Part shown: positions 1 through 9,076 of the stretch, in pieces
Layout: each line of letters begins with the position of its first letter
Numbering within the stretch: position 1 is the stretch's first letter
Origin: Verrucomicrobiota bacterium
Lineage (GTDB): Bacteria; Verrucomicrobiota; Verrucomicrobiia; Chthoniobacterales; UBA10450
DNA: 41,169 nucleotides
Assembly: GCA_003218475.1 (NCBI GenBank)
Contig: QHNR01000001.1
Coordinates: 1 to 41,169 of the forward strand
Direction of reading: 5' to 3'
Translations under genes and position numbers: made by a program
The notes under the pieces: model-generated
Told to the model about the DNA's origin: nothing
Seen by the model: the letters and a program-made list of their open reading frames with translations, nothing else
The model's database searches: none

Positions 1-363
1 GAACTCAAGGCCGCGCAAGATCTTCGCACCGCCGAGCAAAAAGCCGCCGCCGCAAGTTACGTGGGCCACGCGTTGCGCTCGTTCCAGGAAGTGGAAGATG
101 CTCTCGCCGCCGATTACTATTTACGTAAACGCGAAGGCGCGCTTGGCGACGCAGTTTCGAGCAGCGCCGATTCGATCAAGTTCAGCAGAGAGCAGCTCGA
201 ACAGGGCCAGATCGACATGTTCACCGTCTTGCGTCTCACCGGGGAAAACCTCGCCGCGAAAGTCCAATTCACACAAGTTCGCGCATCCCGCCTCCGCGAA
301 CGCGTGAATCTGTACCTGGCCCTCGGCGGGGATTTCGAGGGAACTGGCGCTCCGGGAAAATAA
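1..363 (+). CDS. TolC/NodT-family outer-membrane efflux protein, C-terminal part
   Basis: The frame is open from base 1 to the TAA at 361-363, so only the last 120 residues are present. They are rich in Ala, Glu, Gln and Leu, as expected of the periplasmic helices of an RND-efflux outer-membrane channel, and they end in the family-typical NLYLALGGDFE segment just before the C-terminus. Proteins of this family form trimeric channels in the outer membrane that work with an inner-membrane pump and an adaptor; those partners would lie upstream, outside the window. The true start is outside too. The next gene starts 13 bases downstream with its own strong ribosome binding site, so co-transcription is possible. 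Confidence 0.82.
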   Translation, partial: ELKAAQDLRTAEQKAAAASYVGHALRSFQEVEDALAADYYLRKREGALGDAVSSSADSIKFSREQLEQGQIDMFTVLRLTGENLAAKVQFTQVRASRLRERVNLYLALGGDFEGTGAPGK

Positions 364-369
364 GAGGGG
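364..369 (+). promoter_or_regulatory. Ribosome binding site GAGGGG before the 154-aa protein
   Basis: The purine run lies directly after the stop codon of the efflux gene, seven bases before the ATG at 377. Most genes in this window lack a recognisable Shine-Dalgarno sequence, so this one is good evidence for the start. Confidence 0.6.
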
Positions 370-376
370 TCAGCTA

Positions 377-841
377 ATGCGAACGATTACCAACAATTAT
401 CGGGATACTCACGTCTTGAATCTAGGCTCCGGAGGTGAACGTGGTCCCTATCTTGTGACTCAGACAGGGGTCGCCCCAAGCGATGCGTTTACAAAGGAGC
501 GGATGTTTGTGCTTCGTCCGGATGGACGCTGGGTTGATTTTAATGCCTACGCCTGCCAAGGAAAGCCGGAAGCCATGGACGAGATTGTCTTTTCTACCAC
601 GACCGACGTGATGGAGACATTCGGCAAATTAATGGGCCGGCCTCAGGTTCTCGACCTGGCCGTTGATGAAGCGGGACTCAAGGCTTGGATAGAACGCCAG
701 AAAAGCGGCAATCCGTTGGAAGCGGCTCACGAGTGGGCGGTGGGATATCGAGAACGCCACCGCAAAAAGCGTCGTGGCCCAAGCGAGTCGACACTATGGG
801 CAAGGATATTGCCGCAACGAAAGAGAATGCGGAAAATTTAG
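377..841 (+). CDS. Hypothetical protein, 154 aa
   Basis: I do not recognise this protein. A GAGGGG Shine-Dalgarno sequence at 364-369 lies seven bases before the ATG, one of the best ribosome binding sites in the window, which supports a real gene with this start. The product is soluble, with no signal peptide or membrane segment. The first 100 residues look like a folded alpha/beta domain; the last 35 are very basic (RHRKKRRG, RKRMRKI) and may be unstructured or bind nucleic acid. Its last 46 bases overlap the preferred start of the SulP gene. The basic tail may therefore be an extension produced by running into the next gene. Confidence 0.6.
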   Translation: MRTITNNYRDTHVLNLGSGGERGPYLVTQTGVAPSDAFTKERMFVLRPDGRWVDFNAYACQGKPEAMDEIVFSTTTDVMETFGKLMGRPQVLDLAVDEAGLKAWIERQKSGNPLEAAHEWAVGYRERHRKKRRGPSESTLWARILPQRKRMRKI

Positions 842-2556
842 AACCAACGAGGTTTGAGTCGCAGCCTGCGGCTCGGCGCGCGTGGTATAACATATTTCCA
901 GTTCTCACGTGGCTGCGCGCCTATCAGCCTAAGTGGCTACGCGCGGACTTGATCGCGGGTGTTACCCTTGCAGCCTACCTCATGCCTGCGGGGCTCGCGG
1001 ATGCTTCGCTTGCTAATCTGCCGGCCGAAGCAGGCCTCTATGCCTGCCTCTTCTCAGGCCTTGTTTTTTGGTTGTTTTGCAGTTCGCGGCACACAGCTAT
1101 CACGGTCACGTCCGCTATTTCGGTGCTGGTGGGAGCATCGCTCGGTGACCTCGCTGGAGGCGACATCTCACGATTCTGGGCTCTGGCGTCGTGCACGGCG
1201 TTGATTGTCGGCGGGCTGGGTTTCATCGCCTGGCTGGCCAAGGCCGGGGTGATCGTGAACTTCATTTCGGAAAGTGTTCTCGTGGGATTCAAGTGCGGTA
1301 TCGCTCTGTTCATAGCCAGCACCCAGTTGCCAAAGCTGTTTGGGTTCAAAGGTTCACACGGCGATTTTTGGGAACGCTCGGGCTACTTCTTTTCGCACCT
1401 CAGCGACACTAATTCCGCGTCGCTCTTGCTCGGTATCAGCGCGCTGATCTTATTGCTCCTGGGTAAGCGATTTCTCAAAAACAAGCCTGTGGCGTTGTTT
1501 GTCGTCATTGCCGGTATTCTCGTCGCTTCGACTATGGATCTCGGCACGCTCGGCGTGAAAGTATTGGGTGAAGTTCCGCAGGGACTGCCGCCATTCGGGC
1601 TTCCGGCAGTTCATCTGTCCGACTTGAACGACCTGTTGCCTCTCGCGCTCGGTTGTTTTCTTCTAGGCACGGTAGAGACGGCTGCGCTTGGTCGCATGTT
1701 CGCGGTCAAGCACGGCTATCGTTTCGATCCAAACCAGGAATTGCTCGGCATCGCAGGCGCGAACGTTATGGCCGGACTGGGCCACGGTTTTCCCGTCAGC
1801 GGCGGGATGTCGCAATCGCTCGTCAACGAAAGCGGCGGGGCGCGCACACCATTATCCGGATTCATCGCAGCCCTTCTCACGCTGCTGATTGTCTTATTCC
1901 TGTCAGACGCGCTCCGCAATCTGCCGCAGCCCGTACTCGCGGCTATCGTGCTGATGGCGGTAACCGGTCTGTTCAAGCTGTCAGCGCTCAAACATCTGTG
2001 GCGGGCGGATCGCGCTGAATTTGTAGTGGCGATTGCCGCGCTACTCGGCGTGCTCGGCTCTGGACTGCTCCGCGGCGTCATGATCGGCGCCGTGATTTCA
2101 CTTGTGCAACTGCTTCGCACTGCCTCGCGTCCTCACGTTGCGTTCCTCGGGCGAATTCCTGGTAGTCGCCGCTTCTCAGATCGACAACGCCATCCGGATA
2201 ACGAATTGATTCCCGGCGTGCTAATTTTTCGTCCTGAATCTGGACTCGTTTATTTCAACGTTGACCACGTGTGCAGGACGATTCTCGATCGCATAAATGT
2301 CGAGCCGAAACTGCCCAAGCTACTTGTGCTTGACCTTTCTTCGGCGCCGCGCGTTGACCTGCAAAGCGCCCATGCACTTGGCGATTTATCGAAGGAAGTC
2401 ACGGCGAAAGGCATCCAATTCCAAGCTGTCGAAGCGCGTTCTTCCGTTCGTGACCGGCTTCGCAGTGAAGGTGTAGATGCCAAATGGGGTAGCATTAACC
2501 GCTTTAGAAGTGTCGCCGACGCAGTCGAAGATTTTCAGAGGACTGCGAGCACATGA
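796..2556 (+). CDS. SulP-family anion permease with C-terminal STAS domain
   Basis: The 586-residue product is an inner-membrane SLC26/SulP transporter. The early segment LRADLIAGVTLAAYLMPAGLA is the usual SulP entry region, followed by about ten to twelve hydrophobic helices up to roughly residue 425, including the conserved stretch GHGFPVSGGMSQSLVNESGG. The last 130 residues form a STAS domain (PGVLIFRPESGLVYFN, then LLVLDLSSAPRVDLQSAH). The family carries sulfate, bicarbonate or other anions; the substrate cannot be told from the sequence. A TTG 111 bases upstream would extend the frame, but that extension is Arg/Pro-rich and lies deep in the preceding gene, so the ATG at 796 is preferred. 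The gene overlaps the 154-aa protein by 46 bases. Confidence 0.88.
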   Translation: MGKDIAATKENAENLEPTRFESQPAARRAWYNIFPVLTWLRAYQPKWLRADLIAGVTLAAYLMPAGLADASLANLPAEAGLYACLFSGLVFWLFCSSRHTAITVTSAISVLVGASLGDLAGGDISRFWALASCTALIVGGLGFIAWLAKAGVIVNFISESVLVGFKCGIALFIASTQLPKLFGFKGSHGDFWERSGYFFSHLSDTNSASLLLGISALILLLLGKRFLKNKPVALFVVIAGILVASTMDLGTLGVKVLGEVPQGLPPFGLPAVHLSDLNDLLPLALGCFLLGTVETAALGRMFAVKHGYRFDPNQELLGIAGANVMAGLGHGFPVSGGMSQSLVNESGGARTPLSGFIAALLTLLIVLFLSDALRNLPQPVLAAIVLMAVTGLFKLSALKHLWRADRAEFVVAIAALLGVLGSGLLRGVMIGAVISLVQLLRTASRPHVAFLGRIPGSRRFSDRQRHPDNELIPGVLIFRPESGLVYFNVDHVCRTILDRINVEPKLPKLLVLDLSSAPRVDLQSAHALGDLSKEVTAKGIQFQAVEARSSVRDRLRSEGVDAKWGSINRFRSVADAVEDFQRTAST

Positions 2557-2574
2557 ACGATAACTAACATCAGG

Positions 2575-3009
2575 ATGATCGCGAAGCTGTTAATCGCCTC
2601 GTTGCTCGTCGCGACCACGGTCATTATTCACGCCGCCGGGCTCGGCATGGCGTTGAGCCACGCTTTGCACTCCAGCGAGCGCCCGCACACGCGGTTTTGG
2701 CCGATCACTTGGCTGCTGATCCGTATCGCATGGTTGCTAATTATCATTCATATGCTTGAGATCGCGGTCTGGGCACTGTTCTTCTGGTGGGAGAAGTGTC
2801 TACCGAATGTCGAGTCGGCGTTTTATTTTTCCGGCGTAACCTACGCGACTCTCGGTTACGGTGATCTCCTCCTGCCCAAAGAATGGCGGTTGTTCGGACC
2901 TCTGGAGGCGCTTACTGGCAATCTGATGGTCGGGCTGTCCATCGCATTTTTCTTCGCTGTAGTGACTAGAAAATTCCTTCAGCTCATGGACGAAGACGGC
3001 CGAACTTGA
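2575..3009 (+). CDS. Two-helix potassium-channel-like protein
   Basis: The 144-residue protein has a hydrophobic N-terminal helix (residues 4-30), a second helix (about 46-72), a pore-loop region with TYATLGYGD (about 89-97) and a last helix (about 113-131). TLGYGD closely resembles the TVGYGD selectivity filter of K+ channels, so this is probably an Ion_trans_2-type channel subunit that would act as a tetramer in the inner membrane. No cytosolic RCK or nucleotide-binding domain follows. The gene begins 18 bases after the SulP gene and ends four bases before the next one, so the three may form one transcript. K+ selectivity is inferred from the filter only. Confidence 0.75.
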   Translation: MIAKLLIASLLVATTVIIHAAGLGMALSHALHSSERPHTRFWPITWLLIRIAWLLIIIHMLEIAVWALFFWWEKCLPNVESAFYFSGVTYATLGYGDLLLPKEWRLFGPLEALTGNLMVGLSIAFFFAVVTRKFLQLMDEDGRT

Positions 3010-3013
3010 TCGC

Positions 3014-3670
3014 ATGAGAACGCAATCCGACCCGCCGACTACATCGGACAGACCGCCCGCCGAAAAGCAAAAGTGGGTGGAGCCTGTCGCAGCCTTGCTG
3101 ATGGCGCTGGCGACACTAAGCACGGCGTGGTGCGGCTATCAGTCCGCAGCCTGGACGCGTCAGAGCAATCGGCTGATGAATGAATTTAACTCTCTCGAAC
3201 GCAGAGCCGGTCTGTTGACGTTGCAAGGCATGCAGCAGGCAACCATTCACACCGGCATGTTCATGCAAGCGCTTGCCGCACATCAGGCGGGTAACGACAC
3301 GCTCGTGCACTTTTACGTCGAACGCTTTCCTCCTGAGTTGCGCAAGGCTTATGACGCATGGATCGCAGAGAAGCCCTTCGAAAATCCAAATGCGGATCCG
3401 CATCCGTTTGTCCCCAAGCTCTATGAGACACCAGGGACGCGCGAAGCCGCAGACGCCAACGCCAAGGCAGCAAACAGTCTCAATGAAGCGCGCAAGGCCG
3501 GCACGTTGTCCGGTCAATACCTCGCGAATACTGTTCTGTTCGCGGCAGTACTCTTCTTCGCAAATGCGTCGAGCAGATTTGAGCAGCGTCGGGTGCGCAT
3601 CGTTGCATTCAGTTTTGCGATCGCTGTCTTCCTCTTTGCCGTCGTACGGACCGCGATGCTTCCGTTGTGA
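3014..3670 (+). CDS. Membrane protein of unknown function (DUF4337-like layout)
   Basis: The 218-residue product has one N-terminal transmembrane helix (about 24-45), a long soluble helical middle part (about 50-165) and two C-terminal helices (about 166-185 and 194-215). This layout resembles DUF4337 proteins, but I cannot confirm membership. The protein follows the channel gene after four bases, which suggests co-expression. The last 72 bases recur, about 72% identical by hand count, at 4154-4225, where they form the end of a broken second copy. No catalytic motif is visible. Confidence 0.68.
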   Translation: MRTQSDPPTTSDRPPAEKQKWVEPVAALLMALATLSTAWCGYQSAAWTRQSNRLMNEFNSLERRAGLLTLQGMQQATIHTGMFMQALAAHQAGNDTLVHFYVERFPPELRKAYDAWIAEKPFENPNADPHPFVPKLYETPGTREAADANAKAANSLNEARKAGTLSGQYLANTVLFAAVLFFANASSRFEQRRVRIVAFSFAIAVFLFAVVRTAMLPL

Positions 3671-3998
3671 ACTGGCAGGCGGATCCATTCACGGCGACGG
3701 TTTGCAATGATCACCGACTCCTCCCCGGTCGCGTACGACCAACGTCCAATATTCGAACCGGCATCGCGGCACACAAGCTTGCGAATTAAGCAGGGCGTAC
3801 GACGGGCATGAGATGGCTAATGGAAACGCTGCAACGGTTTTCGAACGTCTCAATTCGCTTTTCTTACAGTTCACTTTCTCAGGCAGCGTTAAAAAGATCG
3901 AAAGGTGACCAGTTATGACCAGAAAAAATAACAGTTATTGGCCCGTTTCTTTCTTTACTCGCTCTCGCTGCTGCCTTGTGTGACATTCCGGTAGAGCG
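3671..3998. other. Gene-free spacer, 328 bases
   Basis: No convincing coding region on either strand. A stretch near 3915-4001 would encode a signal-peptide-like sequence (ending LALAAALCDIPVER) only if one A is removed from the six-A run at about 3924-3929. It may be another fragment of decayed sequence leading into the debris at 3999. Confidence 0.4.
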
Positions 3999-4225
3999 AT
4001 GAAACTGGCTCCGGACGTCGAGTTTCACGAAGATATTCGTCTGCTAATCTACAGACCGCGCAGTTCGTTGAACGAGGCGTCAGTGAACAAGATCGTGAAT
4101 GTTATCGAAGACGTAGAAGCCAGATTGAATGAGCCTTTCAATCGATTCTTTAATTCGTCGCATTCGCTTTTGCTGTGGCTGTGTTCGCATTTACGGTTAT
4201 CCCGACGGTGATGCTTCCGATGTGA
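3999..4225 (+). pseudogene. Chimeric gene debris: 5' end of a SpoIIAA-like gene joined to 3' end of a DUF4337-like gene
   Basis: Bases 3999 to about 4153 encode the first 50 or so residues of a protein that aligns with the intact small protein at 22969: both begin with K-L after the start, and share L-x-E-A-[ST]-V-N-[KE]-I-V and P-[FL]-N-R-F. At about 4153 the similarity stops. From 4154, in another frame, the sequence becomes the last 23 codons of a paralogue of the 3014-3670 gene (ending MLPM against MLPL), with stop at 4223-4225. Two unrelated gene fragments are thus fused. Neither can make a functional family member. Confidence 0.7.
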
Positions 4226-4275
4226 GATCGCGCATAGGCAACTTCAGTATTTCGCAGCGAATTGATTCTAGTTGT

Positions 4276-5907
4276 ATGCGGATGGTTCTGGTTGGTTTGG
4301 GCGTGCTGACCCTTGCGGGTTGTGCGACAAGTCCGTATGCGGAGGTGTGGCACAAGAAGCCGCAATTGACGGGCCCGCGTGGTCCTGAGCCGCTGGCAAC
4401 TGCCGAGCAAAACTTTACAAAAGCAATGCGCGAAGAGCGGGCGCATCCGCTCGTTGCAATGGCCGATTGTCTCGTCGCGTTGCAATCGGCGTCAGACCAA
4501 CTGAAGCGCAATCCTCGAAACGCGACAGCGGTTCGCGATTACAATTTTGGTGTTAGCCGCATCTTCCAAATCATTCACGACACGAACCTCGACCCGTGGA
4601 CGCAGCCATTGATTGTGCCGACTGCGCAGGGCGAGTTTGTGCTGACGTATAAACCTGATCCGCGACCGGAGTGGAATCCGGCGCTGTACGACTTCACGCC
4701 GGCCGACGAATTCGACGTGGGCGGGAAATATGTTTCCGAGCGTACTACTCGTGCCGGGATTGGCGCTCCAATTGTTGCCGTCGAGCGGGAGGAAAGTAAA
4801 AATGCGCGCGGCAAAGCCGCGCCGTCGCGTATCTTTCGTACTGTTAGTGCCGTCGCACAGTTTCAGGGGCGGCAATGTATTATCGGCTTTTACGATCCAC
4901 TCGATCAGGAGACAGCCAGCTTTTATGGCCACACCGTGCCACTCGCTGCCGATTTCACGGTTCCATTGGCAGTGATGCTTCAAGAGACCGATCCGGCGAG
5001 GCACGAATTGTCGCGCGTTCTCAACCCGGAGAAATATGCCTACACGGCTAGAATCGAGCGCCTCCAGCCTTTTAATCCGAACAAAACCGTCGTGCTCGTG
5101 ATCCACGGGCTAAAGGATTCGCAGGCTACCTGGACGCCGATGATAAACAAATTGGAGGGCGATCCAGTCATCCGAAAGCATTATCAATTCTGGTTCTACA
5201 GTTACCCAAGCGGATATCCTTTCCCATACTCCGCAGCGATCCTGCGCGACGAACTTGATGAAGTAGAGAAACAGGTCCCCCATCTCAAACCCATGGTGGT
5301 GATTGGCCACAGCATGGGTGGTTGCATCAGCCGCGTCCTTCTCACCGATAGCGGCAATCAGCTTTGGATGAAAATCTTCGGCAGGCCGCCGGATCAAGTA
5401 CAGCTTTCGCCGAAAACGCGGGAGTATTTTCGGCAGGAACTATTTTTTCGCCATCGACCAGAAATCGGACGCGTAATATTCATTGCTGCGCCATTGCGCG
5501 GAAGCAACATGGCCACCGGTTGGGTCGGGAAACTTGCCTCGCTGATCATCCATGAGTCGTCCGCGAGCAGTCAGGCGAGTCAGGAAATGCTTCGCGTAAC
5601 AAACGCCCGAGAGGAGGAGCTCAAACCGAAACGCCGCGCTAACAGCGTAGACAGTCTCTCACCGAAAAGCCGTTTCCTTCAGGCGATGGACACCATTCCG
5701 ATGACACCCAGTGTGCCGTACAATACGATCATCGGCGATCGCGGCCGCGGCGATTCACCAAACTCGAGCGATGGAGTCGTGCCGTACTGGAGCTCGCACA
5801 TGAAGGGGGCGGAGAGCGAAGACATCGTTCCATCCGATCACAGCGCGCACCAGAATCCGCAGGCAATCGAAGATGTAATGCGCATTCTCAAGAGATACGC
5901 GAAGTAA
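4276..5907 (+). CDS. Lipoprotein alpha/beta hydrolase (lipase/esterase-like)
   Basis: The chosen ATG gives a 543-residue protein with a short lipoprotein signal ending in the lipobox LAGC (about residues 14-17); the frame stays open further upstream to 4129 but that part lies in gene debris. The N-terminal half (about 30-265) is a family-specific region. The C-terminal half is an alpha/beta hydrolase: HGLKDSQATW forms the oxyanion region, GHSMGG carries the nucleophilic Ser, SSDGVVP offers the acid and SDHSAHQ the catalytic His. It should sit on a membrane facing the periplasm and hydrolyse an ester or acyl bond; the substrate is unknown. It ends five bases from the convergent pseudogene. Confidence 0.82.
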   Translation: MRMVLVGLGVLTLAGCATSPYAEVWHKKPQLTGPRGPEPLATAEQNFTKAMREERAHPLVAMADCLVALQSASDQLKRNPRNATAVRDYNFGVSRIFQIIHDTNLDPWTQPLIVPTAQGEFVLTYKPDPRPEWNPALYDFTPADEFDVGGKYVSERTTRAGIGAPIVAVEREESKNARGKAAPSRIFRTVSAVAQFQGRQCIIGFYDPLDQETASFYGHTVPLAADFTVPLAVMLQETDPARHELSRVLNPEKYAYTARIERLQPFNPNKTVVLVIHGLKDSQATWTPMINKLEGDPVIRKHYQFWFYSYPSGYPFPYSAAILRDELDEVEKQVPHLKPMVVIGHSMGGCISRVLLTDSGNQLWMKIFGRPPDQVQLSPKTREYFRQELFFRHRPEIGRVIFIAAPLRGSNMATGWVGKLASLIIHESSASSQASQEMLRVTNAREEELKPKRRANSVDSLSPKSRFLQAMDTIPMTPSVPYNTIIGDRGRGDSPNSSDGVVPYWSSHMKGAESEDIVPSDHSAHQNPQAIEDVMRILKRYAK

Positions 5908-5912
5908 GGAAA

Positions 5913-6363
5913 TCAAAACGTGACTGGTTGGAGAAGCTGGAACTGCATCGTACTTCCAGGATTAACCACTGTTGTACCGCCGGTATGTCCATAGTGCGCC
6001 TGTCGCCCCGTTTGTGGACCGCCCGCCGGTTCGACGCTGGTTGTCTTTACCGGGATCCTGCGTCCATTCACTTCAATCGACGCGAGTTCCACACTGTGGC
6101 CCGGATTTGCGCGGATTAGCACGAGAGGAAACAATCTTCCCGAATACTTTTATTCCGGCTTTCAGTGCGACATTTCCTTTGACAGAAACGTCCTGAGCCA
6201 GCTTCGCCTCAAAGCTTCTTCCGACCGTGCTCTGGGATGTAACAAGGCTAACAGTCTTTATAGTCAGCGTTGTTCCAGTGGGAATCGTAGCTGCATTTAA
6301 ACACGAAGCCGCAAACCACCCGCAGACTACTATGGCGCATCCAAACAATCTCTTTGCTTTCAT
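5913..6363 (-). pseudogene. Frameshifted small secreted protein, paralogue of the 20731-21183 gene
   Basis: Reading from 6363 downwards, the first part encodes a signal peptide (ending LNA) and then ATIPTGTTLTIKTVSLV and VGRSFEAKLAQDVSVKGN, nearly the same as the intact paralogue. After SSRANPRKSGP the frame breaks (about 6095-6105) and would end early. The rest (EVNGRRIPVKTTS, HYGHTGGTTVVNPGS, MQFQLLQ) continues in another frame to a TGA at 5913-5915. Compared base by base with the paralogue, the break is a net loss of two bases next to GGGCC. It is either a decaying duplicate or a sequencing error. Function of the family is unknown. Confidence 0.8.
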
Positions 6364-6495
6364 ACTAGAATAACAATTGATGATGCGTTGTGTGTTACAA
6401 GGGTCGCCTCTCTTTTTAAAAACGAAGCACTCGGGAATAAAGAATATTCTTGCTGACCGCTATAGCCAACCCCGTTCGTCTAAAGCTATCCCATT

Positions 6496-8952
6496 ATGAG
6501 TTCGTTCAGCAAAATTCCTGCTAAAACTACTGCCGACGAAATCAAGCAGGCGTTCCGCGAGAACCTCAATTCCGGACTTGGCCGGTTGGAGCGATTTGCG
6601 ACCAAGAATGATCTTTATCTCGCGCTTGCGTTAACGGTCCGCGATCGGCTCTTTGAGCGCATCGTCGAAACGATGGATACCTACGGCGGCGTGAATGCGC
6701 GCCGGGTCGCATACCTATCAGCAGAATATTTGCCAGGTCGGCATCTGGAGAACAATCTGCTCAATCTCGGGATCACTGATGTGACGCAGGAAGCGTTGCG
6801 CGAGCTTGGCTATGATCTCGATGAAATCGCCGCGCAGGAAGAAGAGCCCGGCCTCGGTAACGGCGGCCTTGGAAGGCTCGCGTCGTGTTTCATGGATTCG
6901 CTCGCGTCTATCGAAGTGCCAGCCCTTGGCTACGGCATCCGGTATGAGTTCGGCATTTTTGATCAGGTGATTCGCGACGGCTGGCAAGAGGAAATCACTG
7001 ACAAATGGTTGCGCTTCGGAAATCCGTGGGAAATCGCGCGCCCAGACATTGCATATTCTGTGAAGTCTGGTGGACGCACGGAAACATTCACCGATGAGCA
7101 GGGAAACTTTCGTGTGCGCTGGATTCCCGATACCGAAGTCCGAGGCACCGCGTACGACACGCCGATCGCGGGTTACCGCGTCAACACGTGCGACGTTTTG
7201 CGGCTTTGGAGAGCCGAGGCGGTCGAGTCGTTCGATTTTGCTGCCTTCAACCACGGCGACTATTATCGCGCCGTTCAAGACAAGGTTGTGTCGGAGAACA
7301 TCACGAAAGTTCTCTATCCGAATGATGATGTTGAGGTGGGCAAGGAGTTACGGCTGAAACAGCAGTTTTTCTTCGCGAGCTGCTCGCTTCAGGACATGCT
7401 GAAGATTCATGCACTGCTCGGCGGCACCCCTGCAACGCTTCACGAAAAATGGGCGGTGCAGCTCAACGACACGCATCCTGCGGTTGCGGTGGCCGAGCTG
7501 ATGCGATTGCTGGTCGATGAGCACGGCCTTGGATGGGAAGAAGCGTGGGAAATCACGCGCAACACTTTCGCTTACACGAACCACACGCTGTTGCCCGAGG
7601 CGCTGGAAAAATGGACTGTCGGCTTGTTCGGTAAGCTGCTACCGCGGCATCTCGAAATCGTGTACGAGATTAATCAACGTTTCCTGGATGAAGTACGCGC
7701 GGCGGTCCCTGGCGATGGTGCGCGCGTCGCGCGACTCTCGTTGATTGATGAAAGCGGGCCCCGCTATGTGCGCATGGCACATCTGGCGTGCGCCGGAAGC
7801 CATATGATCAATGGCGTCGCGCAGCTTCATTCCGAGCTGTTAAAGCAAACTGTGCTGCGCGATTTCGCCGAGCTGTGGCCGGAGAAATTCTGCAACGTCA
7901 CGAATGGCGTTACCCCGCGCCGCTTCGTGGCGCTGAGCAACCCCGGGCTCACCCGGCTCATCACATCACGCATTGGCGATCGTTGGCTGCAGGATTTGAA
8001 CCGGCTCCGAAAGTTGGAGCCGCTTGCCGACGACAATGAGTTTCAGAAGCAGTGGCGCGAGGTGAAACTCGCGAACAAGGGCCGCCTCGCAGCGCTGATT
8101 GCCGAGCGTACCGGGATAAAAGTCGCGCCGGAATCGCTCTTCGATGTGCAGGTGAAGCGCATTCACGAGTACAAACGGCAGCATCTTGCCGCATTGCACA
8201 TCATCACCCTTTATCTCCGACTGCGGCGCGATCCCCAAGCTGATGTGCCGGCGCGCACGTTCATCTTCGGCGGCAAAGCGGCGCCGGGTTATTTCATGGC
8301 CAAGCGCATCATCAAACTCATTAACTCCATCGGTGAAATCGTAAACACCGATTCAGCAGTGCGCGATCGACTCAAGGTCGTTTACTTCCCGGATTTCAAC
8401 GTTACGAACGCGCAGTTCATCTACGCCGCCGCGAATCTGTCCGAGCAAATTTCCACCGCTGGCAAGGAAGCAAGCGGTACAGGCAACATGAAGTTTGCCC
8501 TCAACGGCGCGCTCACCATTGGAACGCTCGACGGCGCAAACGTCGAAATCCGCGAAGAAGTTGGCGCGGAGAACTTTTTCCTCTTCGGTCTCACTGCCGA
8601 CGAAATCGAGGAAGCGAAGCGGCGTGGGTATCGTCCACGCGATTATTACGAGCAAAATAGTACGCTGCGCGAGGTCATCGACTTCATTGCCAGTGGCGCG
8701 CTTGGCCGCGGCGACGCTGAGTTGTTCCGCCCAATCGTCGAAAACCTCCTCGACAAGGATCCGTTTCTACTGCTTGCCGATTACCAACCCTATATCGACG
8801 CGCAGGAGCAGGTGAGCACGCTGTGGCGCGATCAGCGGGCCTGGACGCGGCGGTCGATCCTCAACACCGCACGCATGGGCAAATTCTCATCGGACCGTTC
8901 GATTCGGGATTACTGCGCGCGCGTATGGAATATTCAGCCGACAGAACAGTAA
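6496..8952 (+). CDS. glgP: Glycogen/maltodextrin phosphorylase
   Basis: The 818-residue protein has the full length and conserved blocks of glycosyltransferase family 35: AYLSAEYLPGR near the N-terminus, EEPGLGNGGLGRLASCFMDS, the QLNDTHPAVAVAELMR block, QVKRIHEYKRQ, and EASGTGNMKFALNG, whose Lys (about residue 666) binds pyridoxal phosphate. It releases glucose-1-phosphate from alpha-1,4-glucans by phosphorolysis in the cytoplasm. Together with aldolase, PEP carboxykinase and phosphofructokinase nearby it points to active storage-polysaccharide and triose metabolism. No Shine-Dalgarno sequence is evident before the ATG. Confidence 0.97.
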   Translation: MSSFSKIPAKTTADEIKQAFRENLNSGLGRLERFATKNDLYLALALTVRDRLFERIVETMDTYGGVNARRVAYLSAEYLPGRHLENNLLNLGITDVTQEALRELGYDLDEIAAQEEEPGLGNGGLGRLASCFMDSLASIEVPALGYGIRYEFGIFDQVIRDGWQEEITDKWLRFGNPWEIARPDIAYSVKSGGRTETFTDEQGNFRVRWIPDTEVRGTAYDTPIAGYRVNTCDVLRLWRAEAVESFDFAAFNHGDYYRAVQDKVVSENITKVLYPNDDVEVGKELRLKQQFFFASCSLQDMLKIHALLGGTPATLHEKWAVQLNDTHPAVAVAELMRLLVDEHGLGWEEAWEITRNTFAYTNHTLLPEALEKWTVGLFGKLLPRHLEIVYEINQRFLDEVRAAVPGDGARVARLSLIDESGPRYVRMAHLACAGSHMINGVAQLHSELLKQTVLRDFAELWPEKFCNVTNGVTPRRFVALSNPGLTRLITSRIGDRWLQDLNRLRKLEPLADDNEFQKQWREVKLANKGRLAALIAERTGIKVAPESLFDVQVKRIHEYKRQHLAALHIITLYLRLRRDPQADVPARTFIFGGKAAPGYFMAKRIIKLINSIGEIVNTDSAVRDRLKVVYFPDFNVTNAQFIYAAANLSEQISTAGKEASGTGNMKFALNGALTIGTLDGANVEIREEVGAENFFLFGLTADEIEEAKRRGYRPRDYYEQNSTLREVIDFIASGALGRGDAELFRPIVENLLDKDPFLLLADYQPYIDAQEQVSTLWRDQRAWTRRSILNTARMGKFSSDRSIRDYCARVWNIQPTEQ

Positions 8953-9076
8953 CGCGAATTCGGCCATGACACACAGAGTCCAGAAACAATGGTGACGCGG
9001 GTGTGGCCAGGTTCTTCGTCGCCGCTGGGAAACATCTCTCGCCTCTCATTGATGAACTCAACCTGACTCTCGCAGC

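Noticed and set aside
3915-4001. Signal-peptide-like small ORF ending LALAAALCDIPVER before the gene debris
   Set aside because: It needs removal of one A from a six-A run to be read from its ATG, and has no homologue in the window. Mentioned only as part of the spacer.
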